A DNA stretch of 64,000 bases from JAHRAW01 sp965226545 (GTDB lineage Bacteria > Pseudomonadota > Gammaproteobacteria > Arenicellales > Poriferihabitantaceae): the NCBI GenBank assembly GCA_965226545.1, contig OZ245364.1, positions 744,001 through 808,000 of the forward strand, read 5' to 3'. The number at the start of each line of letters is the position of its first letter. Position 1 is the first letter of the stretch. Below, piece by piece: positions 8,381 through 16,081 of the stretch. Made by a program: the position numbers and the translations under genes. The notes beneath the pieces were generated by a model that saw nothing but the letters and a program-made list of their open reading frames with translations, was not told the origin of the DNA and made no database searches.

Positions 8381-8551
8381 ATGTTCAACACCAGTCCGAT
8401 AACCTCATGGGAAGGCGCCGAGGTGATTTTCACCTGGGCCGGCAGCGGTGGCGCCGTGTTGTGGTTTTGGGTGATGGTTGCGTTTTGCATCCTGCCCATT
8501 GTCGTTGCGTTCAAAGCGGAAAACGACACCGAAAAACAACACGGCAAATAG
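8381..8551 (+). CDS. small single-pass membrane protein downstream of amt
   Basis: A 56-codon reading frame begins 12 bases after amt with a textbook ribosome-binding site (GGAGGA, 4 bases of spacing before ATG). The product has a short polar N-terminus, one hydrophobic helix spanning roughly residues 23-43 (AVLWFWVMVAFCILPIVVAF), and a charged tail ending in KAENDTEKQHGK. A strong terminator lies just downstream, so it is the last gene of the amt transcript. I do not recognise a family. The position suggests an accessory or stabilising subunit of the transporter, which is inference. Confidence 0.7.
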   Translation: MFNTSPITSWEGAEVIFTWAGSGGAVLWFWVMVAFCILPIVVAFKAENDTEKQHGK

Positions 8552-8570
8552 CCCGCTTCCCGCGAGGTCG

Positions 8571-8626
8571 AGCGGCGTTGTTGTTCGCGCATTGGTTGCA
8601 CGCGCGGACGCAACGCCGCTTTTTTG
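8571..8626 (+). terminator. rho-independent terminator of the amt operon
   Basis: AGCGGCGTTG (8571-8580) pairs with CAACGCCGCT (8611-8620) and is followed by a run of Ts to 8625. The intervening ~30 bases form a large loop that could fold further. It closes the amt plus small-protein transcript. Confidence 0.75.
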
Positions 8627-8792
8627 TCGCCCTTGTGTGCGCAACGATGCGTGCGCGATGAATGTGCGATGAGTCAACTATACGCGCGATGCATGCGCAA
8701 TTCGATGCGCGGTACGACGCGCGGTACGACGCGCGATTTGATGCACACGCCGGCGGCGTTAGTTAATGGCAAGCCGTACAAAAATGCGCGCG

Positions 8793-9134
8793 TTAACTGC
8801 CGCGATATGTCGAATAGCCAAACGGGTTGAGCAGCAACGGGATGTGATGATGGGCGCCGGCGGAGTCGAGGGTGAAGGTGATTTGGATTTGCGGGTAGAA
8901 GGCGGAAGTTTGGGTTTTGCGGTGGTAGGCGCCGGTGTCGAATATCAGGCGGTAATCGCCGCTTGGCAACTTGGTGTCGGCGGCGAGCAGGGTGGTGATG
9001 CGCCCGTCGGAATCGGTTGTGCCGGCGCCGAGTGTGCGCCATTGGTCGCCGTGTTTGCCGAGCAAGCGCACCTCGATGCCGGCGGCCGGTTTGCCCAGGG
9101 CGGTGTCCAATACATGGGTGGTGATTTGGCTCAT
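8793..9134 (-). CDS. uraH: 5-hydroxyisourate hydrolase
   Basis: A 113-residue transthyretin-related protein that hydrolyses 5-hydroxyisourate in urate breakdown. The C-terminal tetrapeptide YRGS is the signature that separates these hydrolases from transthyretin. The N-terminal TTHVLDTALGKPAAGIEV carries the first catalytic histidine, and HHHIPLLLNPFGYSTYRGS holds the second. The ATG at 9134 matches family starts (MSQ-TTHVLD). It lies downstream of uraD on the same strand with a 186-base gap, and both belong with guaD to purine catabolism. Confidence 0.93.
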   Translation of the reverse strand: MSQITTHVLDTALGKPAAGIEVRLLGKHGDQWRTLGAGTTDSDGRITTLLAADTKLPSGDYRLIFDTGAYHRKTQTSAFYPQIQITFTLDSAGAHHHIPLLLNPFGYSTYRGS

Positions 9135-9320
9135 TTTAATCGACTCTTTATTTCGCGGTGCCGCACTTTGACGCTGCACTTTATTAACGTTTGCATTAAT
9201 ACATCGTCATCCGGAGTTTACATTGCAACTTGTCACGCTTAATTTGCAATGATTCACTTAACAATCGCTTAACAAACTTCCAACAAACTTCATCGGCATC
9301 TTAACTTAATCGACGCCCAA

Positions 9321-9836
9321 TCAATCGACCAATAAATCGCGCAACCGCAATTGGGTGATTTTCAATTGTTCATCGCCAGCGGCGGCGATTTCGATTGCGC
9401 GCGGGCGGTCGATGCGGGTGCGGAGGGCTTGGAGAATTTGTTGAGGTGATTTGTCGCGCGCGCAGATGATGAAGATGAAGCCGAATTTTTGTTCGTATTG
9501 CGCGTTGTAGTTTGCCAGCGCATCGCGCACTGTATCATCGGCTTGGGCGACTGCGGATTGTTCGCGTTGGGCGAGTTGCGCGGCGCGTTCATCGCCGCCG
9601 GCGGCGCTTTTGGATTCGCCGATTTTGGGATGATGCGCGAATGCTTCGATGCGTTCGGCGTCGTCCAACGCCCGCCAATGATGCGCGGCCGCGTGGCAAG
9701 CCGCGTCAACCGTCGCAAACGGCCGCGCATCAACCATCGCTTGCGCCCAAGCCGCACTGCCGCAACAACGCATCAAATGCGTCTTCGCTGCCGTCAAGTC
9801 GAGTTGGTTGAATTGCGCGAGTGTCATCGATATCAA
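9321..9836 (-). CDS. uraD: OHCU decarboxylase
   Basis: A 171-residue protein of the 2-oxo-4-hydroxy-4-carboxy-5-ureidoimidazoline decarboxylase family, which gives S-allantoin from the product of UraH. Diagnostic motifs are AFAHHPKIGES, with the catalytic histidine, and NAQYEQKFGFIFIICARDKS near the C-terminus. Starts at 9836 or, three codons in, at the ATG at 9827 are both plausible. UraD then UraH on the minus strand, divergent from guaD, makes a compact purine-degradation locus. No uricase or allantoinase gene is in the window. Confidence 0.92.
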   Translation of the reverse strand: MISMTLAQFNQLDLTAAKTHLMRCCGSAAWAQAMVDARPFATVDAACHAAAHHWRALDDAERIEAFAHHPKIGESKSAAGGDERAAQLAQREQSAVAQADDTVRDALANYNAQYEQKFGFIFIICARDKSPQQILQALRTRIDRPRAIEIAAAGDEQLKITQLRLRDLLVD

Positions 9837-10054
9837 AGCGGTTGATGTGTTAAGTGGACGCGGCGGTTATCGGTCAATGCGGACACAGTCGAGTTGGCGT
9901 TGCGTTAAGTTGGCGCGACAAAGCGGTCGGTGCATCGGTTGGGTTTAATTTACAATTCAACCCATGCCGTTGTCGCGCGCTATAAGTTTGTCACGCTTGT
10001 CGCGGCACGCATTGTCTATGCACTATCCCGCCACGATTATAAATTGATTCCGCC

Positions 10055-11452
10055 ATGCCTCGCAGCGCTCATCGTTCCGCGATTCTGCATTGTTTGGACG
10101 ACCCGGCCGAACACGGCTTGGCTGCGGTGCAGTATTTTGCCGACGGCGCGTTAATTATCGAGGACGGTCATGTTGCGGCGGTTGGCGAAGCGTCGCAACT
10201 GCTCGGCGATTGGCGCGAGGCGGTGACCGAACATCATCATTGTTTGTTGGTGCCGGGGATGATTGATGCGCACATTCATTATCCGCAATGCGAAATCACG
10301 GCCGCATACGGCGCGCAGTTGTTGGATTGGTTGACGCGCCACACGTATCCGACCGAGATGCGATTCGCTTCGCGCCAACACGCCGAAAAAATCGCCGCGT
10401 TTTTTATCGATGAACTGTTGCGCAACGGCACCACGACCGCGCAAGTGTTTGCCACGGTGCATGCGCATTCGGTCGATGCATTGTTTGCCGAAGCGCGCGC
10501 GCATAATCTGCGGATGATTTGCGGCAAGGTGTTGATGGATAGAAACGCGCCGCCGGCATTGTGCGACACGCCGCAACGCGCGATGCAGGAAAGCGCGGCG
10601 TTAATTAAACGCTGGCATAACCGCGCCCGACTCGGCTATGCAATCACGCCGCGATTTGCGCCGACCTCATCGCCCGAACAATTGCACTTAGCCGGGCAAT
10701 TGCTCGATGAACATCCCGATGTGCATCTACATACGCATCTGGCTGAAACCGAAAGCGAATGCAAATGGGTCGGCGAGTTGTTTCCGCAACGCCGCGATTA
10801 TTTGGATGTGTATGATCATTACGGCTTGCTTGGGCGGCGTTCGTTGTTTGCCCACGGCGTGCAGTTAAGCGCGCGCGAATGGGCGCGGTTGGCGCAAAGC
10901 GATTCGAATCTTGCCTTCTGCCCGACTTCGAATTTGTTCATCGGCAGCGGTTTGTTTGCGCTGCATACGGCTGATGAACATCGCGTGCGCGTCGGCTTGG
11001 GCAGCGACATCGGCGGCGGCGACAGTTTTTCGATGTTGCGCGTAATCAACGAAGCCTACAAAGTGTGCCAACTGCATCATCGCAATTTGTCGCCGGCGCG
11101 CGCGTTGTATTTGTCCACCTTGGGCGGTGCGCGCGCGCTCGATTTGCAGCGCGTCATCGGCAATTTCGAAGTCGGCAAGGAAGCCGATTTCATCACCTTA
11201 AATTATCGCGCCACGCCGCTGTTGGCGTTGCGCGCCGGCGCAGGCGTCGATGTCAATGCCAATGCTAATGCTAATGCGCGCGTCGATGTCGACACCGATG
11301 TCGATGCGCACACTGATGTATTCGACAAGTTGTTTGCGCTGCAGATGTTGGGCGACGACCGCGCCATCGATGGCGTGTGGATTATGGGGCGGGCGGTGCG
11401 TCGCCAAAATCCAGCGCGCGATAATCAAACCCGCTGCGAATCGTCGGCTTGA
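10055..11452 (+). CDS. guaD: guanine deaminase
   Basis: A 465-residue amidohydrolase that deaminates guanine to xanthine. The metal-binding motifs are visible: PGMIDAHIHYPQCE near residue 66, HLHTHLAETESE near residue 225, FAHGVQLS and GLGSDIGGGDSFSM. Near the C-terminus the protein carries a low-complexity segment (NANANANARVDVDTDVDAH, encoded at about 11250-11318) that typical guanine deaminases lack; it sits after NFEVGKEADFITL and before FDKLFALQMLGDDR, both conserved. The 3' end overlaps the convergent YiiX-like gene by about 70 bases. Confidence 0.92.
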   Translation: MPRSAHRSAILHCLDDPAEHGLAAVQYFADGALIIEDGHVAAVGEASQLLGDWREAVTEHHHCLLVPGMIDAHIHYPQCEITAAYGAQLLDWLTRHTYPTEMRFASRQHAEKIAAFFIDELLRNGTTTAQVFATVHAHSVDALFAEARAHNLRMICGKVLMDRNAPPALCDTPQRAMQESAALIKRWHNRARLGYAITPRFAPTSSPEQLHLAGQLLDEHPDVHLHTHLAETESECKWVGELFPQRRDYLDVYDHYGLLGRRSLFAHGVQLSAREWARLAQSDSNLAFCPTSNLFIGSGLFALHTADEHRVRVGLGSDIGGGDSFSMLRVINEAYKVCQLHHRNLSPARALYLSTLGGARALDLQRVIGNFEVGKEADFITLNYRATPLLALRAGAGVDVNANANANARVDVDTDVDAHTDVFDKLFALQMLGDDRAIDGVWIMGRAVRRQNPARDNQTRCESSA

Positions 11453-12155
11453 TGATTTTGAAATACGGCGAGACGTCAAAATCGCGCGGCGTAAAAAGTT
11501 TGTGATGGCGGATGTGCAAAATTTCGCGCACGCTGTAATGATAATCGCCGAGGATGGTCACCTTCTCGACGCTCGGCAAAATCGGATAGCGAATCGCCTG
11601 AAACTTTTCGGCAATCAATGTCGAACAAATCGCGCGCGACGGGTCGCCGCTGCCGAGCGCCAACAACCGCCGCCGGGCGCGCACCGGCACCGGCGGCGTG
11701 CGCACCAAATAGCGCGCCAAATCGAACACGTGTTTTAAATCGTATTGCAGCCCAAGGCTGTCGACCATGCTTGCCACCAACGCATCACGGTCGGCGTCGG
11801 TTAAATCGACCGGGCGGCAAATGCGCGTGTTGAATTCGCGGTATTTGGACAACGGCGAGGCGACCACGCCTTGCGTCACTTCGGCTTCGACCAGCGGACA
11901 AATTTCGCCGCCGTCGGTAAACCGATGAGTGGCGTCGCCGACGTAAAACGCCGCATGCGACCAAGTCGATTGCGTCAAATATTTAATCGCCGTGCTGATG
12001 CGGGTGTCGCCATCGACCAACAGCACATCGCCGGGTTGCAGACAGTTTTCCAGCACCGGCGATTCATAAGTGCAAAACGGCTGATAATTCGGCGTCGGCC
12101 GGGTTAAGTATCGGGCGATTTGATTGCCGAGTTTGCGGCGCAAGGTATCGAGCAT
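11382..12155 (-). CDS. YiiX-like permuted papain-type peptidase
   Basis: A 257-residue protein from the ATG at 12155. The pattern fits the permuted NlpC/papain-like YiiX family: LQPGDVLLVDGDTRISTAIK, then WSHAAFYVGD with a candidate catalytic histidine, a VEAEVTQGVV segment, and much later ICSTLIAEKFQ with the candidate nucleophilic cysteine. Such proteins are thought to be amidases or thioesterases acting at the envelope. An in-frame upstream extension to 12266 is open but Asn/Gln-rich and unlike the family. The 3' end overlaps guaD on the opposite strand. Confidence 0.75.
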   Translation of the reverse strand: MLDTLRRKLGNQIARYLTRPTPNYQPFCTYESPVLENCLQPGDVLLVDGDTRISTAIKYLTQSTWSHAAFYVGDATHRFTDGGEICPLVEAEVTQGVVASPLSKYREFNTRICRPVDLTDADRDALVASMVDSLGLQYDLKHVFDLARYLVRTPPVPVRARRRLLALGSGDPSRAICSTLIAEKFQAIRYPILPSVEKVTILGDYHYSVREILHIRHHKLFTPRDFDVSPYFKIIKPTIRSGFDYRALDFGDAPPAP

Positions 12156-12262
12156 TGGATGGGTTTGGGGTTCGTTGGAGATTCGTTTAGGATTGTTGGC
12201 TTGGGTTGAGTCAAGCGAAAGTCGGTTGCGTTGGTCGCGCAATGATTCGAAATGATTCGCAA

Positions 12263-13405
12263 TCATTCACTGCAACACAGTTCACTTCGATACGGCAGAT
12301 GTTGACGCGCCGCATCGATGTATCGGCTGATGTGCGCGCGTTCCTGTTCGGCGAATTGTCGAATCGCCGCGGCAAACGCGCCGCCAACCCAATGCAATGA
12401 TTGGGTGCGCGTCGGCGCAAAACCGCGCGCGATTTTATGTTCGCCTTGCGCGCCGGGGTCAAATCGCTTCAAGCCGCGCGCCAGACAAATCTCGATGCCT
12501 TGATAATAACAAAGTTCGAAGTGCAGGCATTCGATTTGCGCGCTGCATCCCCAATGCCGCCCGTACAGCGTATGGTCGTCCAAATACATCAAGGCCGCGC
12601 CCACCGCGCGTTCGCCGCATCGGGCGATGACCAATTGAATTTGGTCGGGCATCAGCCGCGCAATCTCTTCGAAGAACGCCAAGTTAAACGCCGGCGCGCC
12701 GAATTTGCGTTCGTAGATGCCGTGATACATCGCGCAAAAATCGCGCCAATCACGCGGCTCGGCGCTGGCGCCATCGAGGCGACGAATGGTTAACGCGGCG
12801 CGCTCGACTTTGGCGCGTTCATGGCGAATGTTTTTGCGCTTCTTGGCTTTAAGCGCATCGAGAAATGAATCAAAGTTTTGATAATCGCGGTTGTGCCAAT
12901 GAAATTGACAATCGTTGCGCGTCACCGCATCGCGCATATTAAGCGCATCGAATTGGTTTTTTGCCACGAATAAACTATGCAGCCCGCTGAATTCACCGGC
13001 ATGCATTAATTGATGCGCGCCGTTTACCAACGCATCGGCGATTTGCGCAAACCGCCCCGGCGCGGCGAGTATGCGCGGCCCGCTGGCCGGCGTAAACGGC
13101 ACGGCGTTCACCAGTTTTGGATAATACGCCAACCCGGCGCGATGATAGGCTTGCGCCCAAGCGTGGTCAAAAACAAACTCGCCCCAAGAGTTGTGCTTTT
13201 CATACAACGGCAACGCGCCGATTAATGCATCGCCTTCGAAGCACCCAAGATGACGCGGAATCCACCCGGCGCGCATTCCGACACAACCGCAACGCTCCAT
13301 CGCCGCCAAAAATTCATGCCGCAAAAACGGATGCCGGTCGCACAACAATGCATTCCATTGCGCGGCGTCAATCTGGTCGATGGCGGTGAAGGATTGGATT
13401 TTCAT
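12263..13405 (-). CDS. FemAB/GNAT-like peptidoglycan-biosynthesis-family protein
   Basis: A 380-residue protein of the family once called DUF482, a GNAT-fold relative of FemAB aminoacyl transferases often annotated as peptidogalycan biosynthesis protein. Recognisable blocks are the N-terminal DAAQWNALLC..HPFLRHEFLAA, GEFVFDHAWAQAYHRAGLAYYPKL, KAKKRKNIRHERAKV and the C-terminal FDPGAQGEHKIARGFAPT, which is the most conserved part. The substrate is unknown. The stop is about 108 bases upstream of the YiiX-like start codon on the same strand, so the two may be co-transcribed. Confidence 0.85.
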   Translation of the reverse strand: MKIQSFTAIDQIDAAQWNALLCDRHPFLRHEFLAAMERCGCVGMRAGWIPRHLGCFEGDALIGALPLYEKHNSWGEFVFDHAWAQAYHRAGLAYYPKLVNAVPFTPASGPRILAAPGRFAQIADALVNGAHQLMHAGEFSGLHSLFVAKNQFDALNMRDAVTRNDCQFHWHNRDYQNFDSFLDALKAKKRKNIRHERAKVERAALTIRRLDGASAEPRDWRDFCAMYHGIYERKFGAPAFNLAFFEEIARLMPDQIQLVIARCGERAVGAALMYLDDHTLYGRHWGCSAQIECLHFELCYYQGIEICLARGLKRFDPGAQGEHKIARGFAPTRTQSLHWVGGAFAAAIRQFAEQERAHISRYIDAARQHLPYRSELCCSE

Positions 13406-13687
13406 TCGCTTGACCGCCGCACGAGATTGTTCACGAGAGTGTTAAAGCGCCGTTGTTAAAAACGCCGTTTGCGCGGGGTTGTCGATGTTACTTATATTGG
13501 CGTGCGACAAGCGACTGTAGCACAACGCCCAAGTGCGCCGATTTCTTTTTCGATTTGCCGCGCATGGGTCGCGCAGTTTCAGTGCAACCGCAATAAACCA
13601 ACGCGGTTTTTTTATCAACGCCGGCAAAAAAACCATTACAATACGCCAACCCAAACCCTTGTTCGATGAAAAGCGGAGTAACCCAAA

Positions 13688-14608
13688 ATGTCCTTTGGTG
13701 ACCGAGATGGCGTAATTTGGATGGACGGCGAGATGTTGCCGTGGCGGGAGGCCAAAGTGCATGTGTTGACGCACACGCTGCATTACGGCTTGGGCGTGTT
13801 CGAAGGCGTGCGCGCTTATGACGCCGGCGCCGGCGGTGCGTTGTTTCGTGCGCGCGAACACACTGAGCGGTTGATGCGGTCGGCGCATATCTTGCGGATG
13901 AAAATTCCGTATGGCGTCGATGAACTGCTCGAGGCGCAACGTCGTGCGGTGCGCGAAAACAAATTGACCGCGGCGTATGTTCGACCGATGGCGTTTTACG
14001 GCAGCGAACAAATGGGCATTCGCGCCGACCAATTGAGCGTGCATGTCATCATTGCCGCGTGGCAATGGGGCGCGTATTGGGGCGAGGAAAAAATGCAACA
14101 AGGCGTGCGCGTGCGCGTGTCGTCGTTTGCCCGCCATCATGTTAATGTCAGCATGTGCCGCGCCAAAGCCAACGGGCATTACATCAACTCGATACTCGCG
14201 CTGCAGGAAGCGGTCGAAACCGGCTACGACGAGGCGTTGTTGTTGGACACCGACGGCTTTGTGATGGAAGGCACCGGCGAAAATTTATTCATCGTGCGCG
14301 ACGGCGTGGTGTATACGCCGGAGTTAACCTCGGCGTTGGACGGCATCACGCGCAACACGGTGGTGCAACTCATCGCCGACGAAGGCTTGCGCTTGGTCGA
14401 AAAACGCATCACCCGCGATGAAGTGTACATCTGCGATGAAGCGTTCTTCACCGGCACCGCCGCGGAAATCACGCCGATTCGCGAATTGGACAATCGCACC
14501 ATCGGCGCCGGGCAACGCGGCCCGGTCACCGAAAAAATCCAAACCAAATTTTTTGACGCGGCGCACGGTCGCATCAAAAAATACAAACATTGGCTGACTG
14601 ATGTCTGA
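13688..14608 (+). CDS. ilvE: branched-chain amino acid aminotransferase
   Basis: A 306-residue class IV PLP-dependent transaminase that makes Leu, Ile and Val from their 2-oxo acids. The PLP lysine lies in RAKANGHYINSILA (about residue 160). Other family blocks are WMDGEMLPWREAKVHVLTH, YGLGVFEGVRAY, LDTDGFVMEGTGENLF and the C-terminal FFTGTAAEITPIRELD. A ribosome-binding site (CGGAGTAA) precedes the ATG. The stop overlaps the zinc-finger gene start by eight bases. The pairing with a zinc-finger protein and waaF is seen in several gammaproteobacteria. Confidence 0.94.
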   Translation: MSFGDRDGVIWMDGEMLPWREAKVHVLTHTLHYGLGVFEGVRAYDAGAGGALFRAREHTERLMRSAHILRMKIPYGVDELLEAQRRAVRENKLTAAYVRPMAFYGSEQMGIRADQLSVHVIIAAWQWGAYWGEEKMQQGVRVRVSSFARHHVNVSMCRAKANGHYINSILALQEAVETGYDEALLLDTDGFVMEGTGENLFIVRDGVVYTPELTSALDGITRNTVVQLIADEGLRLVEKRITRDEVYICDEAFFTGTAAEITPIRELDNRTIGAGQRGPVTEKIQTKFFDAAHGRIKKYKHWLTDV

Positions 14609-14804
14609 CGCCGCCGACCAACCCAACGCCCGTCAACAAGTCCAAATCAGCGCCGCCGACCTGCCGTTGCATTGCCCGATGCCGGGCAAACGACTGTGGG
14701 ATTCACATCCGCGCGTCTATCTGCCAATCCGCCCGGGCGGCGAACAAACCTGCCCGTATTGCGGGACGCGTTATGTGTTTGTCGATTCTGAGCGGGCGGG
14801 TTGA
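14601..14804 (+). CDS. zinc-finger domain protein (zf-CHCC)
   Basis: A 67-residue protein overlapping ilvE by eight bases. It has the zf-CHCC arrangement: LPLHCPMPGKRLWDSHPRVYL in the middle and CPYCGTRYVF near the end, giving Cys, His and two Cys zinc ligands. Related small zinc-finger proteins are known as an accessory subunit of respiratory complex I in mitochondria and as free proteins beside ilvE in proteobacteria. The function here is unknown. Confidence 0.82.
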   Translation: MSDAADQPNARQQVQISAADLPLHCPMPGKRLWDSHPRVYLPIRPGGEQTCPYCGTRYVFVDSERAG

Positions 14805-14826
14805 GGGGTGGTGCGTTTTTTCATCG

Positions 14827-15825
14827 ATGCCACCCGCCGAAAAAATTTTGGTTGTCGGCCCCGCTTGGGTCGGCGATATGGTGATTGCGCAAAGTTTGTT
14901 TGCGGTGTTGGCGCGCGCCGGCGGGGAGGTTGATGTGTTGGCGCCGCGATGGAGTTTGCCGTTGTTGGCGCGGATGCCGCAGGTGGCGCGGACGATTGAA
15001 ATGCCGTTGGGGCATGGCGAATTGCGCATCGGCGTGCGTCGCGCGCTGGGGCGGCGGTTGCGCGGCGACGGTTATGCGCGCGCGATTGTGTTGCCGGGGT
15101 CGTATAAATCGGCGTTGGTGCCGTGGTTTGCGAAGATTGCGCGGCGCAGCGGCTATGTCGGCGAGCAGCGTTGGGGCGTGTTGAACGACATTCGCCGGCT
15201 CGATAAACGCGCATTGCCGCGCAATGTCGAGCGATTTGTTGCGCTGGGGGTGGCGCGCGATGCGCAATTGCCGACGATACCGAATCCGACCTTGCGCTCC
15301 GATGCGCGTCAAGCGGTAGGCACAGCCGCGCGGTTTGGCTTGGCCGACGATGCGCCAATCATTGCGCTTTGCCCGGGCGCCGAATACGGCGATGCCAAAC
15401 AATGGCCGGGCGAACACTTTGCCGAAGTCGCGCGCCGACAACGGCAACTCGGGCGGCAAGTGTGGCTGCTCGGCTCGCCCAATGACCGCGCCATCGCCGC
15501 GCGCATCGTGCAATTAAGCGGCGGCGCCTGCGTCGATTTATGCGGGAAAACCACGTTGGATGAAGCGGTCGATTTGCTTTCGCTGGCGCACGGTGTGGTC
15601 ACCAACGATTCCGGGTTGATGCATATCGCCGCCGCACTCGGTCGGCGGGTCATCGCCTTATTCGGCTCATCCAGCGACGCATTTACCCCGCCATTGGGCG
15701 CGCAATGCGAAACGCTCAGCCTGCGCTTGGCGTGCAGCCCGTGTTTTCGCCGCCAATGCCCGCTCGGGCATCGCAATTGCCTGGTCAATCTGTCGCCGCA
15801 ACGGGTGTTGCCGCTGTTGGAATAA
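14827..15825 (+). CDS. waaF: lipopolysaccharide heptosyltransferase II
   Basis: A 332-residue family 9 glycosyltransferase that adds the second heptose to the LPS inner core from ADP-heptose. Family marks are ILVVGPAWVGDMVIAQSLF at the N-terminus, CPGAEYGDAKQWPGEHFAEV for the donor site, and VTNDSGLMHIAAALGRRVIALFGSSS in the C-terminal half. The ATG at 14827 is preferred over the open frame starting at 14773, because the family begins directly with the ILVVGP strand. It lies 22 bases after the zinc-finger gene and is probably co-transcribed with ilvE. Confidence 0.92.
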   Translation: MPPAEKILVVGPAWVGDMVIAQSLFAVLARAGGEVDVLAPRWSLPLLARMPQVARTIEMPLGHGELRIGVRRALGRRLRGDGYARAIVLPGSYKSALVPWFAKIARRSGYVGEQRWGVLNDIRRLDKRALPRNVERFVALGVARDAQLPTIPNPTLRSDARQAVGTAARFGLADDAPIIALCPGAEYGDAKQWPGEHFAEVARRQRQLGRQVWLLGSPNDRAIAARIVQLSGGACVDLCGKTTLDEAVDLLSLAHGVVTNDSGLMHIAAALGRRVIALFGSSSDAFTPPLGAQCETLSLRLACSPCFRRQCPLGHRNCLVNLSPQRVLPLLE

Positions 15826-15915
15826 GCGCTGCGTTGGAATAAGTATGGTGTTGCCCACATATCCGTCGGCTGCGCTGCAAAAAATCGAGAAACTTTATTT
15901 GTAGCAGCATTGCAA

Positions 15916-15964
15916 ACCCAATATGTTGTTATACTAAGCGCTCGTTTGCCACAACATATTGTGT
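15916..15964 (+). promoter_or_regulatory. two NrdR-box-like sites upstream of nrdJ
   Basis: The published NrdR consensus is a 16-base palindrome, ACAC-W-ATATAT-W-GTGT. The second site (15949-15964, CCACAACATATTGTGT) matches 14 of 16 positions and the first (15916-15931, ACCCAATATGTTGTTA) matches 12. Their starts are 33 bases apart, about three helical turns, as in known nrd promoters. A TATACT hexamer at 15930-15935 that overlaps the end of the first box could be the -10 element. Confidence 0.75.
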
Positions 15965-16081
15965 TGGCGCCGATAATCGCCATCGACGACGAGTTGGTTG
16001 CGGGCTGGCAAACGGATTGGGAGTGTTGTGATTGGATGGATTGAATGATTGAAGTTTAACTGCATAAATTGTGAGGCTGCT

